From Pontibacter indicus (GTDB taxonomy: Bacteria > Bacteroidota > Bacteroidia > Cytophagales > Hymenobacteraceae): 64,000 bases of DNA. The notes under the pieces were generated by a model that saw nothing but the letters and a program-made list of their open reading frames with translations, did not search any database and was not told where the DNA came from. The DNA lies in the NCBI RefSeq assembly GCF_900156345.1, contig NZ_FTPP01000002.1, forward strand, positions 496,001-560,000. The letters are read 5' to 3'. Of the stretch, positions 1 through 9,121 are shown in pieces; the first letter of the stretch is position 1; every line of letters begins with the position of its first letter. The translations under genes were made by a program, and so were the position numbers.

Positions 1-878
1 TGGAACCACGCGCTTCGCTAAAGATAAGCCTGAGCGAGAACAGCTCGGTGAAGGTGGGCTACAACCGCATGGCGCAGTACATTCACCTGATCTCCAACAC
101 AGCGGCTGCTTCCCCGGTGGACATCTGGAAAACGAGCAACCCGAACCTGCGACCGCAGCTCGGGGACCAGGTGGCGCTCGGCTTTTTCAAAAACCTGCAG
201 GATAACACCATCGAGCTCTCGGCGGAGGCCTACTATAAAAAACTGTACGACCTGGTGGAGTATAAGGACGGCGCCCGCCTGCTGCTCAACAGCACCCTCG
301 ATGCAGACCTGCTGCCAGGCGAGGGCAAAGCCTACGGGCTGGAGTTGATGATGCGCCGCAAGAGCAAAAAGCTGACGGGCTGGGCCAGCTATACCTACTC
401 CAGGTCGCTGCGCCGCGTCAACGGCCCCACGCCCGAAGAGCGCATCAACAACGGCAATTTCTTTCCGGCAAACTTCGACAAGCCACACGACCTCAGCCTG
501 GTCCTGAACCAGCAGCTGTCCCGTTTGATCAGCCTGTCGGCCAACTTCACTTACAGCACGGGACGGCCCATCACTTACCCGGAGTCTGTGGGCTACATCG
601 ACGGTCTGCTGATGGTGAACTACAGCGACCGCAACCAGCACCGCATACCCGACTACCACCGACTGGACCTGGCCTTTGTGATAGACGGCACCAACAAGCG
701 CAATGCGAATTGGGTGAGCAGCTGGGCTTTCTCGGTGTACAACGTGTACGGGCGCAAAAACCCTTACTCGGTGTTCTTCAAGCCTGCCTATGGCGGCACC
801 ATCCCGCAGGCCTACCGGCTGGCGGTGATCGGCTCGGCCGTACCGGCTATTACTTACAATTTCAAGATCACCAGATGA
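1..878 (+). CDS. TonB-dependent outer-membrane receptor, C-terminal part
   Basis: The reading frame is open from the left edge, so this is the 3' part of a longer gene. About 290 residues are visible. They show the alternating aromatic/polar strands of an outer-membrane beta-barrel, with phrases typical of Bacteroidota TonB receptors (YGLELMMRRKSKKLTGWASY, LSANFTYSTGRPITYPE) and the ending AITYNFKITR, a final strand with a near-terminal aromatic. Such receptors import large ligands using TonB/ExbBD energy. The plug and carboxypeptidase-like N-terminal domains would lie outside the window. The stop codon overlaps an ATG (ATGA at 875-878) in the frame of the next gene, which supports an operon with the DUF4249 lipoprotein. 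The ligand cannot be told from this fragment. Confidence 0.9.
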   Translation, partial: EPRASLKISLSENSSVKVGYNRMAQYIHLISNTAAASPVDIWKTSNPNLRPQLGDQVALGFFKNLQDNTIELSAEAYYKKLYDLVEYKDGARLLLNSTLDADLLPGEGKAYGLELMMRRKSKKLTGWASYTYSRSLRRVNGPTPEERINNGNFFPANFDKPHDLSLVLNQQLSRLISLSANFTYSTGRPITYPESVGYIDGLLMVNYSDRNQHRIPDYHRLDLAFVIDGTNKRNANWVSSWAFSVYNVYGRKNPYSVFFKPAYGGTIPQAYRLAVIGSAVPAITYNFKITR

Positions 879-937
879 GGAGGCTAGTCAAGAAAGAACA
901 CTCAGACAAGGCACAGGCAACTAAACTATACCTGCAA

Positions 938-1999
938 ATGCAAATTACTTTACAAAAATACCGGTTGTTGGCCATACTGCTCGTAGTGGCTTGTCTCCAG
1001 GCCTGTGTGGATCCGCTGGAACTTCAGATCGACACCGGACAAAAGTCGCTGGTGGTGAGCGGGATGGTGACAGACCAGAACGATTCGACGCTGAACAAAG
1101 TGACGCTGACCTGGACCTCCCCCTTCGACAGCGAAAAACAGCAGGTAGTGGTAGAGCGTGTGCGTAACGCCACTGTCACGGTGCAGGACAATCTCGGCAA
1201 CAGCATGCCTTTGTATGAAGGGCCTGCCTATGGCGTGTATACCTTGAGCAGAGAAGACTTCCGGGTAGAGCAGGGGCGCAGCTATACCTTGCACATCAGG
1301 CTACCCGATGGCAGGGAGTACGCCTCACGTCCGGAGCTACTCCGGCCTGTGCCCGCCCTACAAGGTATAGGCTATGAGTTCAAGGAGTTTATCGATGTGG
1401 TGCGCAACTCAGCAGGTATGCTGATCGAGCGCAGGTCGGTGGGTTTTGAGGTGAAGGCCAAGGTGCAGGATCCGTCCGAGCGGGGCAACTACTACCGCTG
1501 GGATACAGAGGGTGTGTTTGAGTTTTACACCAATACGGGCGATAAGCCCGATCCTTCGGTATGCTGGGCCAACATGGGGAGCATCAGCACCAAAGTGGTT
1601 GCAAGCGATGACCGGCTGGTGAACGGCCGCTATTTTGAGCAGCCCGTGGCGGTGGTGCCCGCCGACATCCCGACCAAGTACCGCATCAAGATCAGGCAGT
1701 TCTCGCTGACAGGCGAAGCATATGAATTCTGGCGCCTGTTCAACCAGCAGCAGTCCAGCGTCGGTAGCATCTTTGATCCGCCTCCGGCACGCATTAACGG
1801 CAACATGTACAGTGTTAACAACCCCGACGAACGGGTGGTGGGGTATTTCACCGCTTCTGCCATGGTCGAGGACTTTATCGTGATCCCACGCATGTTCTAC
1901 GCTCCCTTCCCGGGGCTGCCGTACGAGATGCCTATAGGAGACTGCCGCTTTACCTTCCTGTACCCGAATGTAACTGACGAACGGCCAATCGGCTTCTAA
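938..1999 (+). CDS. DUF4249 family lipoprotein
   Basis: This 353-residue protein starts with a short signal peptide ending in a lipobox (LVVACLQAC), so it should be an outer-membrane or periplasmic lipoprotein. After it come the DUF4249 features: DTGQKSLVVSGMVTD, a beta-rich N-terminal domain, then a C-terminal domain with Phe/Tyr/Trp-rich strands. DUF4249 proteins are usually encoded next to TonB receptors in Bacteroidota, as here, but their job is not established; a surface accessory role is an inference. The frame is open further upstream and ATG 875 overlaps the receptor stop. I prefer ATG 938 because it puts the signal peptide at the N-terminus. The next gene follows after 15 bases. Confidence 0.85.
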   Translation: MQITLQKYRLLAILLVVACLQACVDPLELQIDTGQKSLVVSGMVTDQNDSTLNKVTLTWTSPFDSEKQQVVVERVRNATVTVQDNLGNSMPLYEGPAYGVYTLSREDFRVEQGRSYTLHIRLPDGREYASRPELLRPVPALQGIGYEFKEFIDVVRNSAGMLIERRSVGFEVKAKVQDPSERGNYYRWDTEGVFEFYTNTGDKPDPSVCWANMGSISTKVVASDDRLVNGRYFEQPVAVVPADIPTKYRIKIRQFSLTGEAYEFWRLFNQQQSSVGSIFDPPPARINGNMYSVNNPDERVVGYFTASAMVEDFIVIPRMFYAPFPGLPYEMPIGDCRFTFLYPNVTDERPIGF

Positions 2000-2014
2000 A
2001 ATCTGAAAGAACTG

Positions 2015-4099
2015 ATGCATATATCCTTTGATAGCCTCCACAAACGCGCAGCTGGTCTGCTTCTGGCAGCAGCAACCTGTCTTAGCCTGCCCGCCTTCGC
2101 CCAGCAGGAACAGGTTGCAAAAGCCGCTGCCGCCCAGGTGCAGCGCCAACTCTCAGACGAGCAGGTGCAGCTGACGCACAGTCAGCCCTGGTACATGGCA
2201 GGAGAGCGCCTGTGGTACTGCGCTGCTGTCCAGAAGCGCTCAACCGAACCGGCCAGCCGGGTGCTTTATGTCGAGTTGCTCGACGCAAAAGGCGCCACTC
2301 TGATCAACCAACGGCTGGTGATCGAAGACGGGGAAGCGCAGGGAGACTTTCTGTTGCCTAAAGGCTTGCCTTCGGGCAGGTATACGCTGCAGGCGGCCAC
2401 CAACTGGATGCGGAACTTTAGCACGCAGCAGCACTGGCGCGAGCAGCTCCTAATCGTGAACCCGGATGAAGTTAAAGCGCTGCAGGCTCAGCCCATGAAA
2501 ACCAGGCCGCTACAGGTGCGCTTCTTCCCGGAGTCCGGCGTTTGGCCGACCGGTATACCTGCCAAAATGGTGGCGACCGTTACCAATGCCGCAGGTATAG
2601 GTATAGCAGCCCAGGGCACTGTGCTTGATACGGCTGGGCAGGTTATCACGACCTTCAAAAGCGATGAAACAGGTATAGCCGTGTTTGAACTGAACACCTC
2701 CGGGCAGCAGGAACTGGTGGCACAGCTACAGACGGCTGGCTATGCACCGCAGCAGGTCAAGCTGCCGGAACCAAAGCCCCAAGGTATAGCCCTGGCAGTT
2801 GGCAAGGTGAGCGACGCAGGTATAGAGGTAAGCGTGCAGGGTAAATCGGCAATAGGGCATGTGCTGGTGGCTGTCTCCGGCGGAACGGTATACTTCGCGC
2901 AGCCTATCGCGAGGTCCGGTTCGGTCACGGTGCCGTGGCTAAAGTCCGCACAGTCTGACTGCCAGTTGCTGCTGCTCAACACGGGTGGCCTGGTGGAAGC
3001 GGAGCAACGAGTAAAGTTAGCCCACGCCGCAGGTATAGCAGTGCAGCCCGACCGCAATCAGTATGGCACCCGTCAGCAGGTTACCGTTACGGTTGCAGGC
3101 CTACAACCCGCCACCTGGCTTGCTGCCTCCGTGGCCGAGCGCCGTGCGGCCCTTCAGCAACCTGTTGGCTTTGTAACTACTAATGCAACGCAACTGGGCT
3201 ATGAAACAGACCAGGAGCTATGGGAAGCCATCGCCAGAAGCGGAAACGAGGCACGCTTCCAAAAAGAGCCTTTGGTAGAGCCCATGCGGCAGGAAGCGGT
3301 AAAGGCTCCTTTTCAACAGGAAAACATTGCAAAACAGACAGACACCGCCTTTGTGCAGGCATTGCCACAACACGTAGTAAGCGCTGCACTGAAACACCAT
3401 ACCCGCGCCAACATCCACGAGATCTACGGCCTGACAGAGCCACACGCCACAGCCCCTGTGCCGCGATTACCGGTCGACCGGGTGTTCAAGCTGGATAATT
3501 ATGTTGCTTTTCATGACGTGGAGGAGGCCATCCGGGAGGTGACCACCAACCTGCGCATGCGCAAGAAGAAAGGGAAGCAAACCGTGCGCCTGCTCTACGT
3601 GTCCTCCGAAACCAAGCGCATGATGAAAGAGGAGCCGCTATACCTGCTGGACGGCGTTATACTGGAGAACATGGACGAGATCATGGCCCTCGACCTGAAT
3701 GACATCGCCTCGATTGAGATTGCCTGGTCAGAAGAGAAACTGTACGCTGGCAACCTGGGGCGTCTGGTCGACAATGGTATGTTTGCCGTCTACACCAAAA
3801 GCGGGGAGAGTCGGGAGCGGCTCAGGGAAAAGGGCCTGCCTGTGCTGTACGAGCAATACAACCTGCCCCGGCATTTCGTGGTGCCCGCCCCTGACGATGC
3901 AACCCAAACCCAGCTGCCCGACTTCCGGCAGCAGCTCTACTGGCAGCCATACCTGCAAACTAACGCCGACGGCACTGCTACCTTCACGTTCTATACCTCC
4001 GACGAAACTGGCCTGTTCGAAGTGAAAGTACAAGGCCAGACAGCCGAAGGTATACCTGTAAGCGGAAGCACCTCCTTTGAAGTAAAGCTGGTAAACTAG
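2015..4099 (+). CDS. Macroglobulin-like (MG2) surface protein with TonB-plug-like region
   Basis: This protein has 694 residues with a signal peptide (AAATCLSLPAFAQQ). The N-terminal half carries MG2-like strands (WYMAGERLWYCAAV, GLPSGRYTLQAATNWMRNF) as in alpha-2-macroglobulin-type proteins. A C-terminal section resembles a TonB-receptor plug (PLYLLDGVILENMDEIMALD, then DIASIEIAWSEEKLYAG). The end (TNADGTATFTFYTSDETG) matches the usual C-terminus of this Bacteroidota family. These proteins commonly follow a receptor and DUF4249 gene, so the three probably act together at the outer membrane; the substrate is unknown. The gene is exceptionally rich in AGGTATA/TATACCT words (12 seen), mostly between predicted domains. 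No thioester motif was noticed. Confidence 0.75.
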   Translation: MHISFDSLHKRAAGLLLAAATCLSLPAFAQQEQVAKAAAAQVQRQLSDEQVQLTHSQPWYMAGERLWYCAAVQKRSTEPASRVLYVELLDAKGATLINQRLVIEDGEAQGDFLLPKGLPSGRYTLQAATNWMRNFSTQQHWREQLLIVNPDEVKALQAQPMKTRPLQVRFFPESGVWPTGIPAKMVATVTNAAGIGIAAQGTVLDTAGQVITTFKSDETGIAVFELNTSGQQELVAQLQTAGYAPQQVKLPEPKPQGIALAVGKVSDAGIEVSVQGKSAIGHVLVAVSGGTVYFAQPIARSGSVTVPWLKSAQSDCQLLLLNTGGLVEAEQRVKLAHAAGIAVQPDRNQYGTRQQVTVTVAGLQPATWLAASVAERRAALQQPVGFVTTNATQLGYETDQELWEAIARSGNEARFQKEPLVEPMRQEAVKAPFQQENIAKQTDTAFVQALPQHVVSAALKHHTRANIHEIYGLTEPHATAPVPRLPVDRVFKLDNYVAFHDVEEAIREVTTNLRMRKKKGKQTVRLLYVSSETKRMMKEEPLYLLDGVILENMDEIMALDLNDIASIEIAWSEEKLYAGNLGRLVDNGMFAVYTKSGESRERLREKGLPVLYEQYNLPRHFVVPAPDDATQTQLPDFRQQLYWQPYLQTNADGTATFTFYTSDETGLFEVKVQGQTAEGIPVSGSTSFEVKLVN

Positions 4100-4140
4100 A
4101 ACCAGGGCCAATTAAGAAGAGGCCTTTGATTTTTCTGAAT

Positions 4141-4175
4141 AAAAAAGCCCCACCGGAAATCGGCGGAGCTTTTTT
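4141..4175 (-). terminator. Rho-independent terminator of the LOG-family gene
   Basis: An inverted repeat with A-run and T-run flanks lies between convergent genes. On the minus strand all stem positions pair if two G-U wobbles are allowed; on the plus strand the same positions would be A-C mismatches. It is therefore assigned mainly to the gene ending at 4194. Confidence 0.7.
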
Positions 4176-4193
4176 GTAGAGAGTTCTTTTTTC

Positions 4194-5057
4194 CTAGAAG
4201 TTTGGAGACAGCAGGTATTTGCTGTAGAAGTCGTCGATCACTTTCACTGCTTCGGTGGCATCGTCCACGATGTGCACCAGGTTCAGGTCTTCCGGGCTGA
4301 TGTTGCTTTCTTCCTTCAGCATCACGTCCTCCACCCACTTGAACAGGCCCTCCCAGTAAGAGCGACCTACCAGCACGATCGGGAACGCCCCGATTTTCTT
4401 CGTCTGAATCAGCGTGATCGCCTCAAACAGCTCGTCGAGCGTGCCGAAGCCGCCTGGCAGTACCACAAAGCCCTGCGCATACTTCACAAACATCACCTTG
4501 CGCACAAAGAAGTAGTCGAAGTTGATGAGCTTGTCGGAGTCGATGTAGATGTTGTTGAACTGCTCGAATGGCAGGTGGATGTTGAGACCCACCGATTTGC
4601 CGCCCTCAGAGTGAGCGCCTTTGTTACCGGCCTCCATAATGCCCGGACCGCCGCCTGTGATCACACCGTAGCCGTGACGCACCAGCTTGGCAGCGATTTC
4701 CTCGGCCATCACATAGTACTTGTGGGTGTTCTTGGTACGGGCCGAGCCGAAAATAGAAACGCATGGGCCAATCTTGGCCAGCTTCTCAAAGCCCTCCACA
4801 AATTCCGACATCACCTTGAAGATCTGCCAGGAGTCGGCGATCTTGATCTCATTCCAGTCCTTGTCTACAAAGGCCTTGCGGATTTTGATGTCTTCTGCAG
4901 AGGCGGGTGGTGCCTGCACGTGTCCTGCCTCGCGCAGGTCGGTAATGGATTTTGCTTTATTCTCGTTTACGTCCGGGTTTAGGATCGTTTGTCCGCTGCC
5001 GCTGTTGTGCGACTCGTCGTTAAGTTTCGTTTTGCTTGTCTTTCTAAGCTTTGCCAT
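4194..5057 (-). CDS. LOG / TIGR00730-family Rossmann-fold protein
   Basis: This 287-residue protein has the two LOG signatures, GGGPGIMEA and PGGFGTLDE, which form the nucleotide phosphate-binding and catalytic site of cytokinin riboside 5'-monophosphate phosphoribohydrolases and related nucleotide hydrolases. Bacterial members release a base from a nucleoside monophosphate; many are not linked to cytokinins. An N-terminal tail of about 60 polar residues precedes the fold and is longer than in the short LOG proteins. The protein is predicted cytosolic. The terminator at 4141-4175 isolates it from the convergent operon, and it stands 140 bases from the ABC permease on the same strand. Confidence 0.85.
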   Translation of the reverse strand: MAKLRKTSKTKLNDESHNSGSGQTILNPDVNENKAKSITDLREAGHVQAPPASAEDIKIRKAFVDKDWNEIKIADSWQIFKVMSEFVEGFEKLAKIGPCVSIFGSARTKNTHKYYVMAEEIAAKLVRHGYGVITGGGPGIMEAGNKGAHSEGGKSVGLNIHLPFEQFNNIYIDSDKLINFDYFFVRKVMFVKYAQGFVVLPGGFGTLDELFEAITLIQTKKIGAFPIVLVGRSYWEGLFKWVEDVMLKEESNISPEDLNLVHIVDDATEAVKVIDDFYSKYLLSPNF

Positions 5058-5197
5058 AAATTTCTCTTCGTCTTCTTCAGGAGGCAGGCCTCCTGCGGCG
5101 CACTCATACGGAGCACGCCTTCTTCATTTAGTAACTATTTTAAAGGATGTGTGTCTGCAGCGCGGAGGTTAAACTTTGCAGCCACGGTTGTGTTTTT

Positions 5198-6445
5198 CTA
5201 TTTGGAGCGAATCGCTATCACCGGGTCCAGGTTGGAGGCAAGCACCGCCGGAATGATGCCCGACAGCATACCTATCACCGCCGATACGCCAAGCCCCAGA
5301 ATAATGTTGCCCATCGAGAGCGATATCTTCATCATGTCCTGCGGTATGAGCGTGAGCAGGAAGACGAGCATGATGCCGATGCCGCCGCCAATAACGCTCA
5401 AAAATACGGACTCAAACAAGAACTGGAACAGGATGAAATAGTTTTTGGCGCCCAGCGATTTCTGTATACCGATGATGTTGGTCCGCTCTTTCACCGACAC
5501 GAACATGATGTTGGCAATGCCGAAGCCGCCTACCAGAATCGCGAAGCCGCCGATCACCCAGCCAGCCAGACCGATTACCTCAAACAGTCCGGTGATAGCC
5601 TGGGTCGCCATTTCGGGGCGGTTGATGGCGAAGCTGTCCTCGTCGCGTGGTTTCAGGCCACGGATGTTGCGCATCATGCCGCGCACCTCGTACTCCAGTT
5701 CCATCAGGCCCAGGTCGTCGTCGCGGCCTTTTACCGCAATCGTCGAGCCGATGCCGTTGGGGCCGGTGGCGTACATCTTGCTAAACGAGCCGTAGGGGAT
5801 GATGCCCATTTGGTCGAAGTTAGGCATGCCAAACATGTTTTCGCCCTGTTTCTCCATCACCCCGATGACCGTGAACTTGTGCCCGCTCACCCGGAGTTCC
5901 TGCCCAATGGCCGATTGGCCCGGGTAAAGTGTGCTGGCCACCTCGTCGCCGATGATCATCACGTTCCGGGCAGCGTCCACCTCCAGCGGCACGAAGTAGC
6001 GGCCCTCGGCCACCGGTATCTCGGTCACTTTGTTGTAGTCGTAGGTGACGCCCATCAGGCCGGCATCCTTGAAGCTGTTGTTACGGTGCTTGAACAGGCT
6101 GCTGCCTCTGTTAGCAAAAATGGCCACACCCGCATCGTTTGTCAGGTTGCGGTCCAGCTGGCGGTATTCGTGGATGTTAGGCTGCGGACGCTTGAAGTAC
6201 TTCCACCATGGGTATTCTCCGCCAAAGCTCCAGGGCCACTTCTCCACATACAGCACCTTGTCGCCAATAAAGCTCATGCTGTCGCGCACGTTGCGCTCGA
6301 GCGAGTCGACCAGCGTGAAAACCGAGATGATGGCGAAAATGCCTATCGTAACGCCCAGCAGGGAGAGGATCGTCCGGAGCAGGTTGGCACGTAGCGCCTG
6401 CCATGCAAAGCGGAAACTTTCAGCTATTAGGCGGAGGTAGATCAT
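5198..6445 (-). CDS. ABC transporter permease, MacB/FtsX type
   Basis: The 415-residue protein has the MacB plan: one N-terminal membrane helix (TILSLLGVTIGIFAIISVFTL), a large periplasmic domain, then three C-terminal helices. It ends with the family phrase LDPVIAIRSK. Such permeases work with a separate ATPase to move lipoproteins, peptides or drugs, or to transmit force across the membrane. No matching ATPase gene is adjacent; the nearest ABC ATPase (9118-9846) looks like an iron-complex type and is an unlikely partner. The periplasmic domain contains a motif-derived ATA codon. The start ATG 6445 gives the standard short cytoplasmic lead. Confidence 0.85.
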   Translation of the reverse strand: MIYLRLIAESFRFAWQALRANLLRTILSLLGVTIGIFAIISVFTLVDSLERNVRDSMSFIGDKVLYVEKWPWSFGGEYPWWKYFKRPQPNIHEYRQLDRNLTNDAGVAIFANRGSSLFKHRNNSFKDAGLMGVTYDYNKVTEIPVAEGRYFVPLEVDAARNVMIIGDEVASTLYPGQSAIGQELRVSGHKFTVIGVMEKQGENMFGMPNFDQMGIIPYGSFSKMYATGPNGIGSTIAVKGRDDDLGLMELEYEVRGMMRNIRGLKPRDEDSFAINRPEMATQAITGLFEVIGLAGWVIGGFAILVGGFGIANIMFVSVKERTNIIGIQKSLGAKNYFILFQFLFESVFLSVIGGGIGIMLVFLLTLIPQDMMKISLSMGNIILGLGVSAVIGMLSGIIPAVLASNLDPVIAIRSK

Positions 6446-6503
6446 AGATTGGCGTATAGGAAAGTAATTTTTTTAAAAGTAATAATATTTCGGGCAAACT
6501 AAG

Positions 6504-6511
6504 TAAATTTG
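6504..6511 (+). promoter_or_regulatory. Probable -7 box of the queA promoter
   Basis: TAAATTTG matches the Bacteroidota housekeeping -7 consensus TAnnTTTG and lies 116 bases before the queA start in the divergent gap. No clear TTTG is seen at the expected -33 distance, so the assignment is moderate. Confidence 0.45.
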
Positions 6512-6626
6512 CGGTTTGATTTTTTAGTTGTATCATGGGTAAGCCATACCGAATTTTTCGGAAACCGGCCTCTGCCCTAAAAAGGCCATTCCAAATCCGC
6601 ACGATTTATACCGTAATATAAAAAGT

Positions 6627-7673
6627 ATGAAGTTATCAGAATTTAAGTTTGAACTACCTGAAAACCTGCTAGCAACGCATCCTTCCGCCAACCGCGACGA
6701 GTCACGCATGATGGTGCTGCACCGCGACACAGGCAAGATCGAGCATCGCATTTTCAAAGACATCCTCGAGTATTTTGACGAAGGCGATGTGATGGTAGTG
6801 AACGACACCAAGGTGTTTCCGGCTCGCCTCTATGGCAACAAAGAGAAAACCGGCGCCAAGATCGAAGTGTTTTTGCTTCGTGAGCTTAACAAGGACATTC
6901 ACCTGTGGGACGTGCTGGTAGACCCGGCCCGTAAGATCCGTGTGGGCAACAAGCTATACTTTGGCGAGAGCGACCTGGTAGCCGAAGTAATCGACAACAC
7001 AACTTCCCGCGGCCGCACGATCAAGTTTTTGTTCGACGGTCCGGACGAGGAGTTTTACAAGACCATCAACGAGCTGGGCGAGACGCCGCTTCCAAAGTAC
7101 ATCAAGCGCGAAGCCGAGCCGGAAGACAAAGAGCGTTACCAGACGGTGTATGCTAAAAACGTGGGTGCCGTAGCGGCCCCGACTGCCGGCCTGCACTTTA
7201 CCAGAGAGGTGCTGAAGCGCCTAGAGATCAAAGGAGTGGACGTGACGCCACTTACGCTGCACGTGGGCCTGGGCACTTTCCGCCCGGTAGACGTGGAGGA
7301 CCTGACCAAGCACAAGATGGACTCAGAGAACTTCATGGTGCCATCCGAGACTGCTGAGATGGTGAACAAAGCCCTGGACAACAAAAAGCGTGTGTGCGCC
7401 ATCGGTACCACTACCATGCGTGCGCTGGAGTCGTCGGTGTCGGCCAGCAACCGCCTGAAGCCAAACGAGGGCTGGACGGACCGTTTCATCTTCCCTCCGT
7501 ATGACTTCAAAATCGCCAATGCACTGGTAACCAACTTCCACATGCCGGAGAGCACGCTGCTGATGATGACAGCTGCTTTTGGTGGCTACGACCTGGTGAT
7601 GAAAGCCTACGAGGAGGCCGTGAAAGAGAAATACCGCTTCTTCAGCTACGGCGACGTGATGCTGATTCTGTAA
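6627..7673 (+). CDS. queA: S-adenosylmethionine:tRNA ribosyltransferase-isomerase
   Basis: QueA transfers and isomerises the ribosyl group of S-adenosylmethionine onto preQ1-modified tRNA, making epoxyqueuosine at the wobble position of GUN anticodons. The 348-residue length is normal. Family phrases are visible from the start ([18 protein letters not shown], then [15 protein letters not shown]), with [13 protein letters not shown] and [10 protein letters not shown] in the middle and [12 protein letters not shown] near the end. It is a cytosolic enzyme. The gene is monocistronic, with a probable promoter at 6504 and a terminator right after it. No AGGTATA word was seen inside this conserved gene, although one lies just after the stop. 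Confidence 0.97.
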   Translation: MKLSEFKFELPENLLATHPSANRDESRMMVLHRDTGKIEHRIFKDILEYFDEGDVMVVNDTKVFPARLYGNKEKTGAKIEVFLLRELNKDIHLWDVLVDPARKIRVGNKLYFGESDLVAEVIDNTTSRGRTIKFLFDGPDEEFYKTINELGETPLPKYIKREAEPEDKERYQTVYAKNVGAVAAPTAGLHFTREVLKRLEIKGVDVTPLTLHVGLGTFRPVDVEDLTKHKMDSENFMVPSETAEMVNKALDNKKRVCAIGTTTMRALESSVSASNRLKPNEGWTDRFIFPPYDFKIANALVTNFHMPESTLLMMTAAFGGYDLVMKAYEEAVKEKYRFFSYGDVMLIL

Positions 7674-7691
7674 GCACAGGTATAAGTTTTA

Positions 7692-7726
7692 GAAAAGCCC
7701 CGGCCCGCAAAGTCGGGGCTTTTTGC
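7692..7726 (+). terminator. Rho-independent terminator of queA
   Basis: An AAAAGCCCCG stem with a CGGGGCTTTT partner encloses a short loop and ends in a T-run, 18 bases after the queA stop. Confidence 0.85.
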
Positions 7727-7766
7727 TTTATTTGCAGCATTATGTACTTCTTAGCAGCCTGAAGGT

Positions 7767-8399
7767 ATGACCGGTCCAGATCCAACAAATACGTATCCGC
7801 TTCCGCATCACCACAACCTGGTTTTTCTGAAGAACATCATCCGGAACCCCAACATTGTGGTCGGGGACTATACCTATTACCATGATATGGAGGATCCGCA
7901 CAATTTCGAGAAGAATGTGCTGTACCATTTCGACTTCATCGGGGATAAGCTTCGCATCGGGAAATTCTGCGCCATTGCCTCCGGCGTAAAGTTCATCATG
8001 AATGGGGGCAATCACGAGACCCGGCCCGTCTCCACCTTCCCTTTTGAAATCTTCGGCAACGGCTGGGAGCAGGCGAATGGTAGCGCAGACCAGTATCCTT
8101 ACAAAGGCGACACGGTGGTGGAGAACGATGTCTGGATTGGGTACGAAGCGGTTATCATGCCCGGTGTGCGAATTGGGAACGGGGCCATTGTAGCAACCAA
8201 AGCGGTGGTCACCAAGGATGTGCCGGATTACGCAATTGTAGCAGGAAACCCGGCGCAAGTGGTGAAAATGCGTTTCCCGGAAAGCGACATTGCGCAGCTG
8301 CTCCAAATTGCCTGGTGGGACTGGAGTGTCGAAAAAATCACCCGAAACTTAGCTTTTGTCAAATCAGCAGATGTGTCCCGGCTGGCTGATTGCCAGTAG
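7767..8399 (+). CDS. Vat-family (CatB-like) O-acetyltransferase
   Basis: This 210-residue left-handed beta-helix (hexapeptide-repeat) protein closely follows Vat streptogramin A acetyltransferases along its length: MTGPDP start, [34 protein letters not shown], then NGGNHETRP carrying the catalytic-type His. Further on are [27 protein letters not shown] and [10 protein letters not shown]. Vat enzymes acetylate virginiamycin M-type antibiotics using acetyl-CoA, and the homotrimer forms its sites between subunits. Chromosomal Vat homologues are common in environmental bacteria and their natural substrate is often unknown, so resistance is an inference. The gene sits between queA and ispD on the same strand with no mobile element nearby, and its base composition looks like that of its neighbours. 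Confidence 0.87.
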   Translation: MTGPDPTNTYPLPHHHNLVFLKNIIRNPNIVVGDYTYYHDMEDPHNFEKNVLYHFDFIGDKLRIGKFCAIASGVKFIMNGGNHETRPVSTFPFEIFGNGWEQANGSADQYPYKGDTVVENDVWIGYEAVIMPGVRIGNGAIVATKAVVTKDVPDYAIVAGNPAQVVKMRFPESDIAQLLQIAWWDWSVEKITRNLAFVKSADVSRLADCQ

Positions 8400-8428
8400 C
8401 GAAACTATCTTAACAGAACACCCTTTAC

Positions 8429-9121
8429 ATGGAAAAAGCCTTGCAGGAATACGCCATCATTGTAGCCGGTGGAACGGGCAGCCGCATGCAGCACAGTTTG
8501 CCCAAGCAGTTCATTGAACTGGCCGGGAAGCCCATCCTGATGCACACCATCGAGCGGTTCCATACCTATAATCCGGATATACGCATTGTGGTGGTGCTGC
8601 CGGAGGACCAGCTGCAGGTATGGCGGAGTCTGTGTAAGCAGCATAAATTTGCTGTTTTCCATATGGCGGTACTAGGCGGCAAGACGCGCTTCGGATCCGT
8701 GAAGAACGGATTGGCTGCCGTGCAGGGTGAGGCGTTGGTAGCGGTGCACGACGGCGTTCGGCCTTTCGTGAGCACAGGCATCATCAAGGCAGCCTTCGAG
8801 CAGGCAGCTGAGTCGGGCGCTGCTGTGGTGGCCGTTTCACCCAAAGACTCTATCCGGGAGTTGACCGATAACGGAAGCCGTGCCGTGCCGCGCACCAGGT
8901 ATAGACTCGTGCAGACACCCCAGTGTTTTAAGGCGAGCTTATTGCGGGAAGCGTACGAACAACCCGAGCAGGAGTACTTCACGGACGATGCCTCGGTAGT
9001 AGAGCAGCTGGGTGCAGGTATAGCACTGGTGGAGGGCAGCTATAGCAACATCAAGATCACGACGCCGGAGGACCTGCTGCTGGCCGAAGTACTCGTGAAA
9101 CAGTTTGAGGAGATGCCTTAG
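8429..9121 (+). CDS. ispD: 2-C-methyl-D-erythritol 4-phosphate cytidylyltransferase
   Basis: IspD couples CTP to methylerythritol phosphate in the non-mevalonate isoprenoid pathway. The 230-residue protein begins with the cytidylyltransferase loop (IIVAGGTGSRMQHSLPKQF), contains VAVHDGVRPFVS, and has TPQCFKASLLREAY followed by FTDDASVVE near the C-terminus, all family hallmarks. It is 29 bases after the Vat-like gene and probably shares its transcript. Its last four bases overlap the last four of the convergent ABC ATPase gene, an end-to-end overlap with no room for a separate terminator. Confidence 0.96.
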   Translation: MEKALQEYAIIVAGGTGSRMQHSLPKQFIELAGKPILMHTIERFHTYNPDIRIVVVLPEDQLQVWRSLCKQHKFAVFHMAVLGGKTRFGSVKNGLAAVQGEALVAVHDGVRPFVSTGIIKAAFEQAAESGAAVVAVSPKDSIRELTDNGSRAVPRTRYRLVQTPQCFKASLLREAYEQPEQEYFTDDASVVEQLGAGIALVEGSYSNIKITTPEDLLLAEVLVKQFEEMP

